Origin: Roseicyclus sediminis
Lineage (GTDB): Bacteria; Pseudomonadota; Alphaproteobacteria; Rhodobacterales; Rhodobacteraceae
Assembly (NCBI RefSeq): GCF_025515305.1
Contig: NZ_JAOPHT010000002.1
Location: 62,001 to 126,000 of the forward strand
Direction: 5' to 3'
DNA length: 64,000 bases
The notes under the pieces are model-generated. The model was not told where the DNA came from, made no database searches, and worked only from the letters and a program-made list of their open reading frames with translations. Both the position numbers and the translations under genes were made by a program. This document shows positions 8,524 through 17,529 of this stretch, piece by piece; positions within the stretch are counted from its first letter, which is position 1, and every line of letters begins with the position of its first letter.

Positions 8524-9853
8524 CGCGTCCTGCCGTGATGAAGGTCATCGGGTTCACGGGGTCGCCGTTGCGACGCACTTCGTAGTGAAGATGCGTGCCC
8601 GTGGACCGTCCAGTGTTGCCCATATCACCGATGCGATCCCCGCGCGAGACCCTTTCACCCTCACTGACGTGGAGGCGGGACATATGGGCGTAGCGGGTGG
8701 TGATTCCGAAGGGGTGCTGGATCTCGACCATGAGGCCGTAACCGCTTTGCCTGCCGGCGAAAATCACGGTTCCGTCGCCGCCTGCATGGATCGGCGTTCC
8801 GCGCGGTCCGGCGAAGTCGGTGCCGGCGTGAAGCCGCCGACCGCCGTTGATCGGATCGCGGCGATAGCCATAGCCCGAGGTCAGGCGGAAGTTGGATCGC
8901 ACGGGCATCGAGAAGGGAAGCTGCTCGGCGGCGATCCGGTAGAGGTTCAGCTCGTCGAGCGCCGCCAGCACCTCGTTGGCGCGGAGCGACATCGCGTCGG
9001 GCTCCTCGCCACGGGAGGACATGGTGATCGGCATGAGCGGGCCGCCCTGGCCGGAATAGGTGGAGCGGACCTGCCCGATGATCTGTTCGGTGGCGAGGCC
9101 CGCGGCGCGGAACATCTCGTCCAGCGGTTCCATCGACATGGAGACCGCATCCTCGATCTGGCGGAACACGCGTTCCTGCCGTTCCGAGGAGAGCGCCGCG
9201 GCGAACTGGAGGTTCTCGACCTCGGACCGCGCCTCGGCCATCTGCGTCAGGCTCAGGTCACGCTCTTCGGCGGTGTCCTCCAGTGCCTCGGTCAGGAAGG
9301 CGAGCGTGCGGGCCAGCTCGCGTTCACGGGCAGCGGCGGTCTGCACGGTGCCCGTTTCGGCCTGCAGTTCGGCCTGGAGCGCGGCGAGTTCGGTGCGCGC
9401 GGCATCGCGCGCCTGCCGGGTGTCGCGCAGGCCGAGCTGGATGACGTCGATCGCGGTTTCCAGTTCGCGGCGCCGCTCCTCGCTGTCGAGAAGGCGCGTC
9501 TGCATTTCCGAGACCTGGTCCATGGCAAGGGCGAAACGCTCCTGCGCCTGGCGCGACTCGGCCGCGCGCAAGTTCAGCGCAAGCTCAAGCTCCGACAGCC
9601 GGTCCTGCACCCGCAGTTCCTCGCGCTGTGCCTGCTCCCGGACATTGCCGGCCGAAATCGTGTCGATGAGGAAAATGGATGTGACGATGATCGTCCAGCC
9701 GACGAAGAGGCCGAGCCCCCCGATGAGCGCCGCCTGCGTGCCGGGGCGAAGACGGATGAACCGCGTGCCCTCGTCGGATTTCAGGAATAGCCGTTGTTCC
9801 GGCAGGTGCCGCTCGAGCATCACATGGATGCGGGTCGTCAGCCGTGATGTCAC
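8513..9853 (-). CDS. M23 (LytM) family peptidoglycan endopeptidase
   Basis: A membrane-anchored cell-wall hydrolase of about 446 residues. One transmembrane helix near residues 40-65 is followed by a long coiled-coil region (about 70-250). The C-terminal M23 domain has the zinc-binding motifs HAGTDF and HLHYEV. The catalytic domain therefore lies in the periplasm, held away from the membrane by the coiled coil. The N-terminal part resembles the DUF5930 region found in Rhodobacterales M23 proteins. The GTG at 9853 has AGG eight bases upstream; a TTG at 9859 is the alternative. It ends in TAA overlapping bactofilin, implying that bactofilin filaments position this enzyme. Confidence 0.92.
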   Translation of the reverse strand: MTSRLTTRIHVMLERHLPEQRLFLKSDEGTRFIRLRPGTQAALIGGLGLFVGWTIIVTSIFLIDTISAGNVREQAQREELRVQDRLSELELALNLRAAESRQAQERFALAMDQVSEMQTRLLDSEERRRELETAIDVIQLGLRDTRQARDAARTELAALQAELQAETGTVQTAAARERELARTLAFLTEALEDTAEERDLSLTQMAEARSEVENLQFAAALSSERQERVFRQIEDAVSMSMEPLDEMFRAAGLATEQIIGQVRSTYSGQGGPLMPITMSSRGEEPDAMSLRANEVLAALDELNLYRIAAEQLPFSMPVRSNFRLTSGYGYRRDPINGGRRLHAGTDFAGPRGTPIHAGGDGTVIFAGRQSGYGLMVEIQHPFGITTRYAHMSRLHVSEGERVSRGDRIGDMGNTGRSTGTHLHYEVRRNGDPVNPMTFITAGRDVF

Positions 9854-10159
9854 TGTCAACGCCTCGTGTTCCCCAGTTTCTTTTTTCTACGTTGCCCTGC
9901 CGCATCTGCCCGACTGGTCCCATACCGGGTTGGTATGTGCGGTTCCCGTCAGGGAACCCTTCGGGCCAGCCCCTGCAGCTTCGGGCACGATCAAGCCTGC
10001 AGCGGGGATAAGCCAGCAGGCGAGCCGTCTCAACACACTACCCTGTCGCGGCGGCCCTGACAGCCGTATGTGCAGGTTTTGAGCGATTTTTCGCCGAGCG
10101 TGAGGGGGCGATAGGAACCTTTCCGCCCATCGCGGCGGCCCGGGGGCCACCTTGCCACC
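9854..10159. other. Intergenic region with two tandem hairpins and a doubtful 49-codon ORF
   Basis: About 300 bp between the DUF455 stop and the M23 start hold no recognisable gene. Two adjacent perfect inverted repeats stand out: CATACC/GGTATG (9921-9937, five-base loop) and GGTTCCC/GGGAACC (9941-9958, four-base loop). A minus-strand frame from a GTG at 10036 to 9887 would encode a 49-residue peptide with a hydrophobic start like a signal sequence. Its third-position G+C is clearly lower than that of neighbouring genes, so I do not call it a gene. The hairpins would lie in the leader of the peptidase mRNA. Confidence 0.4.
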
Positions 10160-10993
10160 TCAGGAAACGGCCTTCCGGTCCTCGGCAAGCGGCCAGTAGA
10201 AGTCCGGCGGCAACCCGGCCTCCGCGCGCTTCTCCTCGTTGAAGGGCGGTTTGAGAGCGCCGTGGAAATGGCGCCGGACGAGCGTATGGAACGCATCCTT
10301 GGGATCGGTATCGGCGCGGCCGCACAGGAAGTGGAACCATTTCGCGCCATAGGCGACGTGGTGCACCTCTTCGGCATAGATCACCTCCATCGCGGCGACG
10401 GCCTGCGGCGCGGCGGGCTCGTCGGTGGCGCGGCGGAAGATGTCGATCATGCCGGGGGTCACGTCGAGGCCGCGCGCCTCCAGCACCATGGGCACAACGG
10501 CGAGGCGCGCCATGAGGTCGTGGGCCGTGTCCTCGGCCGCGCGCCACATGCCGGCATGGGCCGCAAGCGTGCCATAGGGACAATCCATCGCCTCAAGAAC
10601 GTCGCACACAAGATTGAAATGCTTCGATTCCTCGTCAGCGGCGCGAACCCAGTCGTCGTGGAACCCGATAGGCATCGGAACCCCGGAAAACCGGGCGATG
10701 ATGTCCCAGTGCAGGTCCACGGCGTTCAGCTCGATATGAGCGACGGCGTGCAGGATCGCGCGCCGGCCCTGTGCGCTGCCCGGGCGGCGGCGGGGCACGT
10801 CGCGCGGATCGAGAAGCTCGGGCCGGGCGGGCCGGGCCGGGCGGTCGGGCGGCGTGGCGTGGCCGATCGGAGGCGTTTCGCCCGCCTCGCGCGCCGCCTG
10901 CCATTCGGCCGCGAACCGGCGGGACAGCGCCGTCTTCTCGCGCCCGTCGGCGGTGCGCAGCACGGCATCGGCCATTTCCGCCAGGGGCATCAT
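10160..10993 (-). CDS. DUF455 ferritin-like protein
   Basis: A soluble protein of about 277 residues in the DUF455 group of ferritin-like four-helix proteins, function unknown. Metal-ligand-like motifs typical of the fold are visible: HIELNAVDLHWD, then DEESKHFN, and EVHHVAYG near the C-terminus. The frame is open to 11095, but an intrinsic terminator for the peroxiredoxin gene lies at 11045-11080 inside that extension. The start is therefore placed at the ATG pair 10993/10990, just before LAEMADAVL where the family usually begins; an ATG at 11029 is a less likely alternative. It follows the peroxiredoxin gene but appears to be a separate transcription unit. Confidence 0.85.
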   Translation of the reverse strand: MMPLAEMADAVLRTADGREKTALSRRFAAEWQAAREAGETPPIGHATPPDRPARPARPELLDPRDVPRRRPGSAQGRRAILHAVAHIELNAVDLHWDIIARFSGVPMPIGFHDDWVRAADEESKHFNLVCDVLEAMDCPYGTLAAHAGMWRAAEDTAHDLMARLAVVPMVLEARGLDVTPGMIDIFRRATDEPAAPQAVAAMEVIYAEEVHHVAYGAKWFHFLCGRADTDPKDAFHTLVRRHFHGALKPPFNEEKRAEAGLPPDFYWPLAEDRKAVS

Positions 10994-11044
10994 CGCGGGA
11001 GTATCCACTTCATTTCCGGGCCGTAACATACCGGCATGGTGTGT

Positions 11045-11080
11045 AAAAACGAAGGGGGCGCCCTCGGGCGTGGCGCCCCC
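11045..11080 (-). terminator. Intrinsic terminator of the peroxiredoxin gene
   Basis: On the minus strand GGGGGCGCC, a nine-base loop and GGCGCCCCC form a perfect nine-pair stem followed by TTCGTTTTT. It lies 28 bases after the peroxiredoxin stop and separates this gene from DUF455. Confidence 0.85.
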
Positions 11081-11107
11081 CGCGTGATCCGCCATGCCGT
11101 CGGCAGA

Positions 11108-11569
11108 TCAGAGGCCGCGAACGGCCTCCAGCACTTCCTCGGCATGGCCGGGAACCTTCACCTTCTCCCAGACGCCGGCGATCTTGCCGGTTCCGTCGAT
11201 AAGGAAGGTCGAACGTTCGATCCCCATGTACTTCTTGCCGTACATGCTCTTTTCTTTCCAGACGTCGTAGCGCTCGCAGACATCGCTGTCCTCGTCGGAG
11301 GCGAGGATCACGCCCAGCCCGTGCTTGGCGATGAACTTGTCATGCTTGGCGACGCTGTCCTTGGAGATTCCGATGACCGTGGCGCCGGCGGCCTCGAACT
11401 CGGCGGCGAGGTCCGTGAAGGCGATCGCCTCCTTGGTGCAGCCCGACGTGTCATCCTTTGGGTAGAAGTAGACAACGACCGCCTTCGGCCTGAGCGCCGA
11501 AAGCGTGATCTCGCCGCCGCCGTCGCGGGGCAGTGTGAAATCGGGGGCCATTTCGCCGTTCTGGGGCAT
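11108..11569 (-). CDS. bcp: Thiol peroxidase, Bcp/PrxQ family peroxiredoxin
   Basis: Reduces hydrogen peroxide and organic peroxides in the cytosol using thioredoxin-type donors. The 153-residue product has the peroxidatic Cys44 in DDTSGCTKEA and the family segment KEKSMYGKKYMGIERSTFLID. The E. coli-type resolving Cys five residues after the peroxidatic one is absent (Ile49). A second cysteine, Cys98 in SDVCERYDVW, is the only candidate resolving residue. The ATG at 11569 is chosen because AAGGAG lies eight bases upstream and the family starts here; the frame is open to 11665 but that extension has no family similarity. A strong terminator follows. Confidence 0.93.
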   Translation of the reverse strand: MPQNGEMAPDFTLPRDGGGEITLSALRPKAVVVYFYPKDDTSGCTKEAIAFTDLAAEFEAAGATVIGISKDSVAKHDKFIAKHGLGVILASDEDSDVCERYDVWKEKSMYGKKYMGIERSTFLIDGTGKIAGVWEKVKVPGHAEEVLEAVRGL

Positions 11570-11707
11570 GGACCTGTCTCCTTGGCTCGAGCTTGCATGA
11601 GGACCGTCGGCGGGGCCGCGGACGGGTTTGCAAGCTAGGCGGTTTGGCGCGAGAATAAAGGGCAAGATCGCGCCACATGACGACCGAGGCAGGACCCCGC
11701 CCCAGCG

Positions 11708-14700
11708 ATGCAGGACGACACCGACCAGATGGCCGGCCCGACACCCGCGCCCGCGGACGCCGAAGTGGCGCGCGCGCGCGGCATGCTCTGGTGGTTGGGC
11801 TGGACCCTCGGCTTTCTCTCGTTGGCGGCCCTGGCGCTGGCGGGCGGGCTCTGGCTGCGGCTGACGATGGGGCCGCTGACCCTGCCCGAGACACTGCGCG
11901 ACCGGATCGAAGCGCGGATCGACGACGGCATGGCGGCGGGGCGGCTCCAGATCGGCGAAGTGGCGCTCGACCTGCCCGAGGGCGGCCGCGCCCCGGTGCT
12001 GGAGTTCCGCAACCTGCGGCTCAGCGATCGCAGCGGCGCGCCGCGTGCGGCCTTTCCCGCGGTCCGCGTCCTGATCGATCCCGCGCCGCTTCTGTCCGGG
12101 CAGGTCCGGCCGCGCCGCGTCGAGATCGCGGGTGCCGGCCTGCGGCTGTCGCGGGATGGTGCGGGGCGTTTCGATCTCGACCTGTCCGGGGCCGCTTCGC
12201 CGGCCAGGGTGACGGTTCCCGACACGATGGCGCGGCTCGACGCGATGTTCTCCTCACCGGTCTTCGACGCCTTGCAGGAGGTCACCGCGACCGGTCTGCA
12301 GCTTTCCCTCGCCGACGAGATGACCGGCCAGATCATGCGCATCGAAAGCGCGACCGCCCGGCTGACGCGGAGTGGCGGGCAATTGGCGCTGACGGTGGGC
12401 GGCGCGCTGTCGGGCAGCCGCGACACGATCCTCGACATCGCCGTTCTGCGCAGCGCGGGCAACGGCGAGACCGAGATCGCCACCGTCTTCCGCGACCTCG
12501 CCGCGCGCGATCTCGGCACGGCGAGCCCTGCGCTCGGCTGGCTCGACCCTGTGCGCGCTCCGATCTCGGGGCGGCTTGCGCTGTCGCTCTTCGACGATGG
12601 CACGGTCGGGGACCTCGAGGCCCGGCTCGATATCGGGGCGGGGCGCGTTTCGCTGGCCGAGAACGCGGCACCGCTGGAGTTCGACCGGATCGCCGCCGAC
12701 ATGGTTTATGACCCCGATACGCGGCGGATCGCCTTCTCCGCCTTCCGTCTCGATGCTCCGGGTCTCGCCTTCGACGCGGCGGGGCATGCCGACGTGGCGC
12801 CGGACGGCAGTTCCTTCGTGACCCAGTTCCGCCTTTCGGACATCGAGGTGGGGCCGGCCGGGCTCTATCCCGAACCGCTCCGGATCGAGGGGGCGACGGT
12901 CGATCTGCGCCTGACGCTCGCGCCGCAACTGAGCGTCGAGCTGGGCGAGGCCGTCCTTCACGACGGCGCCTTCCGCTTGGTTGCGCGCGGCCGCGCCTCG
13001 GCCGAGGCCACGGGGCTCGCGGTCGCCGTGGACGCTTCGGTGGCCCAAACGGATTTCGCGACGGTGCTCTCCTACTGGCCGGTGTCCGTCGTGCCGGAAA
13101 CGCGCGAATGGATCGAGCGCAACATCGCCAGGGGCCGCCTTTCGGGCGTCGATTTCGCGGTCCGGGCGCGGCCCGGGATGCCGCTTCTGCGCCACCTGCA
13201 GGCCGATTTCGACGGGCTCGAGATGACGCCGTTGCGCCAGGGGCCTCCGGTGCGCGGTGCATCCGGCTATCTGGAACTCGACGGTCCGGGCCTGATGCTG
13301 CGGCTCGACGGTGGCGTGATGTCGGCCGGAGGGGACGGCGCGCCGGGGATCGACCTCGGAGGAAGCCTGATGGAGGTCGCCGACGTGACGCGGCGTGGCC
13401 CGGACGCACGCTTCCGCATCGAGGGGCGCGGCGGACTTCAGGCGCTCCTCGGCGTGCTCGAAGGCCCGCCCTTCCGGGTCTTCCGCAACAGCGAACTGGA
13501 GATCGACCGCATCGGCACGGGCGACGTTGCGCTCACGACGACCTTCACCAGCCGGCTGGAACGCCGCGACACACCCGCGACGCTGGCCGAACTGGGGCTG
13601 GAGGGCCGCGCCGAGGTGAGCGGTTTCGCATCGGACGGCCTCGTCCCCGGGCGGCAGCTTTCGGCGGAACGCCTGACCGTTTCGCTCGACCCGGAGTTGC
13701 TCCGCGTGAGCGGACCGGCCGATCTGTCGGGTGTTCCCCTGGCCGGGACGTTCGAGCGGCCGATCGGTCCCGACGCGCCGAGGGCCTCGCGGTTGCAGGC
13801 CCGCGCGCCCCTGACGCGGGAGGGGCTGGCGCGGCTCGGCGTGGCGTTGCCGGACTGGCTCATGTCGGGACAGGGCGCGGCGGACGTGGTTCTCGACATG
13901 CCGGACGGGGCACCCGCGCGGCTCTCCGTCGAGAGCGATCTCGACGGTCTCGCCATGTCGGTGCCCGCGCTCGGCTGGCGGATCGGGCAGGGCACGACGG
14001 GGCGCCTCTCGGCGGAGATCATGCTCGGTCCCGAGCCCGAGGTCACCGCGCTCGATCTCGACGCGCCGGGGCTGTCGCTCGATGCGGGGGCCACGCTCCT
14101 GCCGGGGGGCGGGCTTGCCCGGCTGACGGCGGCGCGGCTGGTGGCGGGCGAATGGGTCGACGTGCAGGGCGCGCTCGTGGGGCGCGGTCCGGGCATCGCG
14201 CCGGCCATCGAGATCACCGGCGGCACGGTCAGTCTCGACCGGGCGCCCGAGCTGTCGTCCGGCGCGGGCGAGGGGACGGCGCCGCTTTCGGTCCGGCTCG
14301 ACCGGCTGGAGGTGTCGCGCGGCATCGCGCTGACGGGGCTTTCGGGAAGCTTCGACACGGGCGGCGGCGGCCTGCAGGGAGAGTTCCGGGCGGCGGTCAA
14401 CGGCGAGGCGGAGATCGCGGGGGCGATCCTGCGCGGCGCGAACGGGCCGGACATCCGCATCCAGTCCGAGGATGGCGGCGCGGTCCTGCGCGCGGCCGGC
14501 ATCTTCCGTACCGCTTATGGCGGGCGCATGACCCTCGGCTTGCAGTCGGCCGGGCCGCGTCGCACCTATGACGGGACGCTCCGGATCGATGGGCCAAGGC
14601 TCCGGGACGCGCCGGCGATGGCGGAGCTTCTGAATCTCATCTCGGTCGTGGGCCTGCTGGAGCAGCTTTCTGGCGAGGGGATCAACCTCGGCACGGTCGA

Positions 14701-15034
14701 TGCGCGCTTCCGGCTGTCGCCGGACCGCCTGACCCTGGCGGAAGGGACCGCGGTCGGCCCCTCGCTCGGCATCTCGATGGACGGGATCTACGACATCCCG
14801 ACCCGGCGTTACGAGATGCAGGGGGTTGTCTCGCCGCTCTACATGGTCAATGGGCTCGTCGGCGCCTTCTTCGCGCCACGGCGCGAGGGGCTGTTCGGGT
14901 TTTCCTACCGGCTGACCGGTGTCGGCGATCAGAGCAACGTGGCGGTTAACCCGTTGTCGATCCTGACGCCCGGCATCTTCCGGGAGATCTTCCGCCGCCC
15001 GCCGCCCGAATTGACAGAAACGCCCTCGAACTGA
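11708..15034 (+). CDS. AsmA/YhdP-like large envelope protein (DUF3971 type)
   Basis: A 1108-residue protein with a single N-terminal membrane helix (about 26-52) and a very long periplasmic part made of repetitive beta segments, the architecture of YhdP/TamB/AsmA-like proteins that bridge the inner and outer membranes and are implicated in phospholipid transport. The C-terminal segment, with YDIPTRRYEMQGVVSP and GVGDQSNVAVNPLSILTPGIFREIF, is the conserved AsmA_2-like end. The start at 11708 is the ATG nearest the membrane helix with an acidic lead; its ribosome site is weak. Six bases separate its stop from queA, so the two are probably one operon. It is divergent from the peroxiredoxin gene. 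Confidence 0.85.
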   Translation: MQDDTDQMAGPTPAPADAEVARARGMLWWLGWTLGFLSLAALALAGGLWLRLTMGPLTLPETLRDRIEARIDDGMAAGRLQIGEVALDLPEGGRAPVLEFRNLRLSDRSGAPRAAFPAVRVLIDPAPLLSGQVRPRRVEIAGAGLRLSRDGAGRFDLDLSGAASPARVTVPDTMARLDAMFSSPVFDALQEVTATGLQLSLADEMTGQIMRIESATARLTRSGGQLALTVGGALSGSRDTILDIAVLRSAGNGETEIATVFRDLAARDLGTASPALGWLDPVRAPISGRLALSLFDDGTVGDLEARLDIGAGRVSLAENAAPLEFDRIAADMVYDPDTRRIAFSAFRLDAPGLAFDAAGHADVAPDGSSFVTQFRLSDIEVGPAGLYPEPLRIEGATVDLRLTLAPQLSVELGEAVLHDGAFRLVARGRASAEATGLAVAVDASVAQTDFATVLSYWPVSVVPETREWIERNIARGRLSGVDFAVRARPGMPLLRHLQADFDGLEMTPLRQGPPVRGASGYLELDGPGLMLRLDGGVMSAGGDGAPGIDLGGSLMEVADVTRRGPDARFRIEGRGGLQALLGVLEGPPFRVFRNSELEIDRIGTGDVALTTTFTSRLERRDTPATLAELGLEGRAEVSGFASDGLVPGRQLSAERLTVSLDPELLRVSGPADLSGVPLAGTFERPIGPDAPRASRLQARAPLTREGLARLGVALPDWLMSGQGAADVVLDMPDGAPARLSVESDLDGLAMSVPALGWRIGQGTTGRLSAEIMLGPEPEVTALDLDAPGLSLDAGATLLPGGGLARLTAARLVAGEWVDVQGALVGRGPGIAPAIEITGGTVSLDRAPELSSGAGEGTAPLSVRLDRLEVSRGIALTGLSGSFDTGGGGLQGEFRAAVNGEAEIAGAILRGANGPDIRIQSEDGGAVLRAAGIFRTAYGGRMTLGLQSAGPRRTYDGTLRIDGPRLRDAPAMAELLNLISVVGLLEQLSGEGINLGTVDARFRLSPDRLTLAEGTAVGPSLGISMDGIYDIPTRRYEMQGVVSPLYMVNGLVGAFFAPRREGLFGFSYRLTGVGDQSNVAVNPLSILTPGIFREIFRRPPPELTETPSN

Positions 15035-15040
15035 GCCAAG

Positions 15041-16096
15041 ATGAAACTCGACGATTTCGATTTCGACCTGCCCGAGGGGCTGATCGCGACGCGGCCCGCG
15101 CGTCCGCGCTCCTCCGCGCGCCTGCTGGTGGCCGACGGTCCGATGACCCGTGACGCCCATGTCTTCGACCTGCCGGCGATCCTGCGCCCCGGCGACCGGC
15201 TGATCCTGAACGACACCCGCGTGATCCCCGCGCGGCTGACCGGCAAGCGCACGCGGTCGAGCGCGCAAGGGCCGGTCACCGCGAAGATCGAGGTCACGCT
15301 GATGGAGCCGCAGGCGGACGGCACGTGGTCGGCGCTCGCCAAGCCGATGCGCAAGCTGGCGCTTGGGGAAACGGTCGTCTTCTCGCCCGAGCTGTCCGCC
15401 GAGGTGGCATCGCTGGAGGGGCGGCTCCGGCTTCGCTTCAACATTGCGGGCGAGGATTTCGACGCTGCGCTGAATGCCTCGGGCGCGATGCCGCTGCCGC
15501 CCTACATCGCGGGCAAGCGGGCACCCGACGAGCGCGACCGCGAGGATTACCAGACGATCTGGGCGAAGCGCGCGGGCGCGGTGGCCGCACCCACGGCCTC
15601 GCTCCATTTCGACGAGGCTCTGATCGAGGCGCTGACCGGGGCCGGGATCGACTTCACCTTCGTGACCCTTCATGTCGGTGCGGGGACCTTCCTGCCGGTG
15701 ACGGTGGAGGACGTGACCACCCACAGGATGCACGCCGAGTGGGGCGAGGTGCGCGAAAAGGCGGCCGACGAGATCAACGCGACGCGCGCGGCGGGCGGCC
15801 GGATCATCCCAGTCGGCACCACGGCGCTGCGACTGATCGAGACGGCGGCGGCGCTGGACGGCACGATGCGGCCCTTCGAGGGGGACACCGACATCTTCAT
15901 CTACCCCGGTTATGCCTGGAAGGTGACCGACGCTCTGATGACCAATTTCCACCTGCCGAAGTCCACGCTCATGATGTTGGTCTCGGCGCTGATGGGGCGC
16001 GACAGGGTGATGGAGATCTACGCCCATGCCGTCGCCACGGGCTACCGGTTCTTTTCCTATGGCGACGCTTCCCTTCTGATTCCGTCGCGAATCTGA
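15041..16096 (+). CDS. queA: S-adenosylmethionine:tRNA ribosyltransferase-isomerase
   Basis: Adds the ribosyl part of SAM to preQ1 at position 34 of tRNA and isomerises it to epoxyqueuosine, the penultimate step of queuosine synthesis. The 351-residue protein begins [20 protein letters not shown] and carries family blocks such as [31 protein letters not shown] and [14 protein letters not shown]. It also ends with the [15 protein letters not shown] block, so it is full length. It starts six bases after the AsmA-like gene and is likely translated from the same mRNA. The enzyme for the preceding step, tgt, is also in this window at 39752. Confidence 0.97.
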   Translation: MKLDDFDFDLPEGLIATRPARPRSSARLLVADGPMTRDAHVFDLPAILRPGDRLILNDTRVIPARLTGKRTRSSAQGPVTAKIEVTLMEPQADGTWSALAKPMRKLALGETVVFSPELSAEVASLEGRLRLRFNIAGEDFDAALNASGAMPLPPYIAGKRAPDERDREDYQTIWAKRAGAVAAPTASLHFDEALIEALTGAGIDFTFVTLHVGAGTFLPVTVEDVTTHRMHAEWGEVREKAADEINATRAAGGRIIPVGTTALRLIETAAALDGTMRPFEGDTDIFIYPGYAWKVTDALMTNFHLPKSTLMMLVSALMGRDRVMEIYAHAVATGYRFFSYGDASLLIPSRI

Positions 16097-16175
16097 CAGA
16101 CGGGAGGGGTCTCGCATCGCGAGGCTTGGGCCGGAGACCGGCGCAGACGCGGATCGAAGGGAAGGAACCACCTCC

Positions 16176-17483
16176 ATGCTGTCTGTTCTGCGCGCTTCCT
16201 GGGCGCTGCTTCTGGGCATGTTCATCCTGCAGATCGGCAACGGCCTGCAGGGCTCGCTGATGGGTGTGCGCGGCGCCATCGAGGGGTTCTCGACCTTCGA
16301 GATCTCGCTTGTCGCCTCGGCCTATTTCGTGGGTTTCCTCGGCGGCAGCCGCGTCGCCCCCCGGATCATCGCCCGTGTCGGCCACGTGAGGGTCTTCGCC
16401 GCGCTCGGCTCGCTCATCTCGGCGGTGCTGATAACTTATCCGGTGATCACAGACCCCTATGCCTGGATGGCGCTGCGCGTGCTCATCGGCTTCGCGCTCT
16501 CGGGGGTCTACGTCACCGCCGAGAGCTGGCTCAACAACGCGGCCACCAACGAAACGCGGGGCCAGTCGTTGTCGGCCTATTCGCTGGTGCAGATGTTCGG
16601 CCTCGTGGGCGCGCAGGCGATCCTGTCGGCGGGCGATCCCTCGGGGTACCTGCTGTTCATCATCCCCTCGATCCTCGTATCGCTCAGCTTCGCGCCGATC
16701 CTGCTGTCGGTCTCGCCGACACCGGCATTCGAGGCCTCGCGCCCGATGAGTCTCAGGCGGCTTTACGACGCCTCGCCCTTCGGCGTGGTTGGCATGACGC
16801 TGATGGGCGCGGTTTTCGCCGGGCAGTTCGCCATGGCAGCGGTCTATGCCACCGAGCAGGGGTTGAGCCTCGGGCAGCTTTCTGGGTTCATCTCGTCGTT
16901 CTTCGTCGGCGCGATCTTTCTGCAATATCCGATCGGCTGGCTGTCGGACCGGATGGACCGGCGCAAGCTGATCGTGGGGGCCTCGGCGCTTGGCGGGATC
17001 GTGGGGCTGGGCGGCGTGTTGTTCGCCGACATCTACCCGGTGCTCATCGCGATCGGCGTGTTGTCCGGCGGGCTGACGCAGCCGCTCTATGCCATGTTGA
17101 TCGCCTACACGAACGATTATCTTGAGGTCGAGGACATGGCGGGGGCCTCGGGCGGCCTTGTCTTCGTGAACGGGCTCGGCGCCATCGCGGGCCCGCCGAT
17201 CATGGGCATCCTGATGGCGCAGATCGGGCCCGGGGGCTTCTGGCTCTTCATGTCGGCGGTCCTGCTGCTGATCACGGCCTACGGCCTGTGGCGCATGACG
17301 CAGCGCGCGTCCCTCTATGCCGACGAGGAGGACTACGAGGCGGTCTCCTATGCCTCGCTCATGCCCGGCGCCGCCTCGATGGTTGCCGTGGAGGCCGCGC
17401 AGGAGTTGTATGCGGAGGCGGCCGAGGAACAGGCCGAAAACGCCGAGGAGGCGCGGGCGGACGCGGAGAAGTCCGCACAGTGA
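16176..17483 (+). CDS. MFS transporter (YcaD-like)
   Basis: An inner-membrane transporter of 435 residues with 12 likely helices. The first helix (LLLGMFILQIGNGLQGSL), the R-x-x-x-G-RV pattern after helix 2, and the paired loop YPIGWLSDRMDRRKLI after helix 8 are MFS motif A positions. The overall pattern resembles the YcaD/sugar-phosphate-like MFS proteins, but the substrate is unknown. The last 60 residues form an unusual alanine/glutamate-rich cytosolic tail (AEAAEEQAENAEEARADAEKSAQ region). The ATG at 16176 has AAGGAA nine bases upstream. It follows queA by 79 bp. Confidence 0.85.
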   Translation: MLSVLRASWALLLGMFILQIGNGLQGSLMGVRGAIEGFSTFEISLVASAYFVGFLGGSRVAPRIIARVGHVRVFAALGSLISAVLITYPVITDPYAWMALRVLIGFALSGVYVTAESWLNNAATNETRGQSLSAYSLVQMFGLVGAQAILSAGDPSGYLLFIIPSILVSLSFAPILLSVSPTPAFEASRPMSLRRLYDASPFGVVGMTLMGAVFAGQFAMAAVYATEQGLSLGQLSGFISSFFVGAIFLQYPIGWLSDRMDRRKLIVGASALGGIVGLGGVLFADIYPVLIAIGVLSGGLTQPLYAMLIAYTNDYLEVEDMAGASGGLVFVNGLGAIAGPPIMGILMAQIGPGGFWLFMSAVLLLITAYGLWRMTQRASLYADEEDYEAVSYASLMPGAASMVAVEAAQELYAEAAEEQAENAEEARADAEKSAQ

Positions 17484-17529
17484 GTTCCGCGTTTCGCGGG
17501 ACGGAGAAGGCAAGGGAGGAACGGGCAGC

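Noticed and set aside
9887-10036. A 49-codon minus-strand frame with a hydrophobic start
   Set aside because: Third-position G+C is low for this genome, the ribosome site is weak, and two hairpins cross it; kept only as a remark in the intergenic entry.
12254-16279. A 1341-codon open frame on the minus strand
   Set aside because: It is antisense to the AsmA-like gene and queA, rich in Arg, Gly and Pro, with no family motif. It reflects high G+C at third positions of the real genes.
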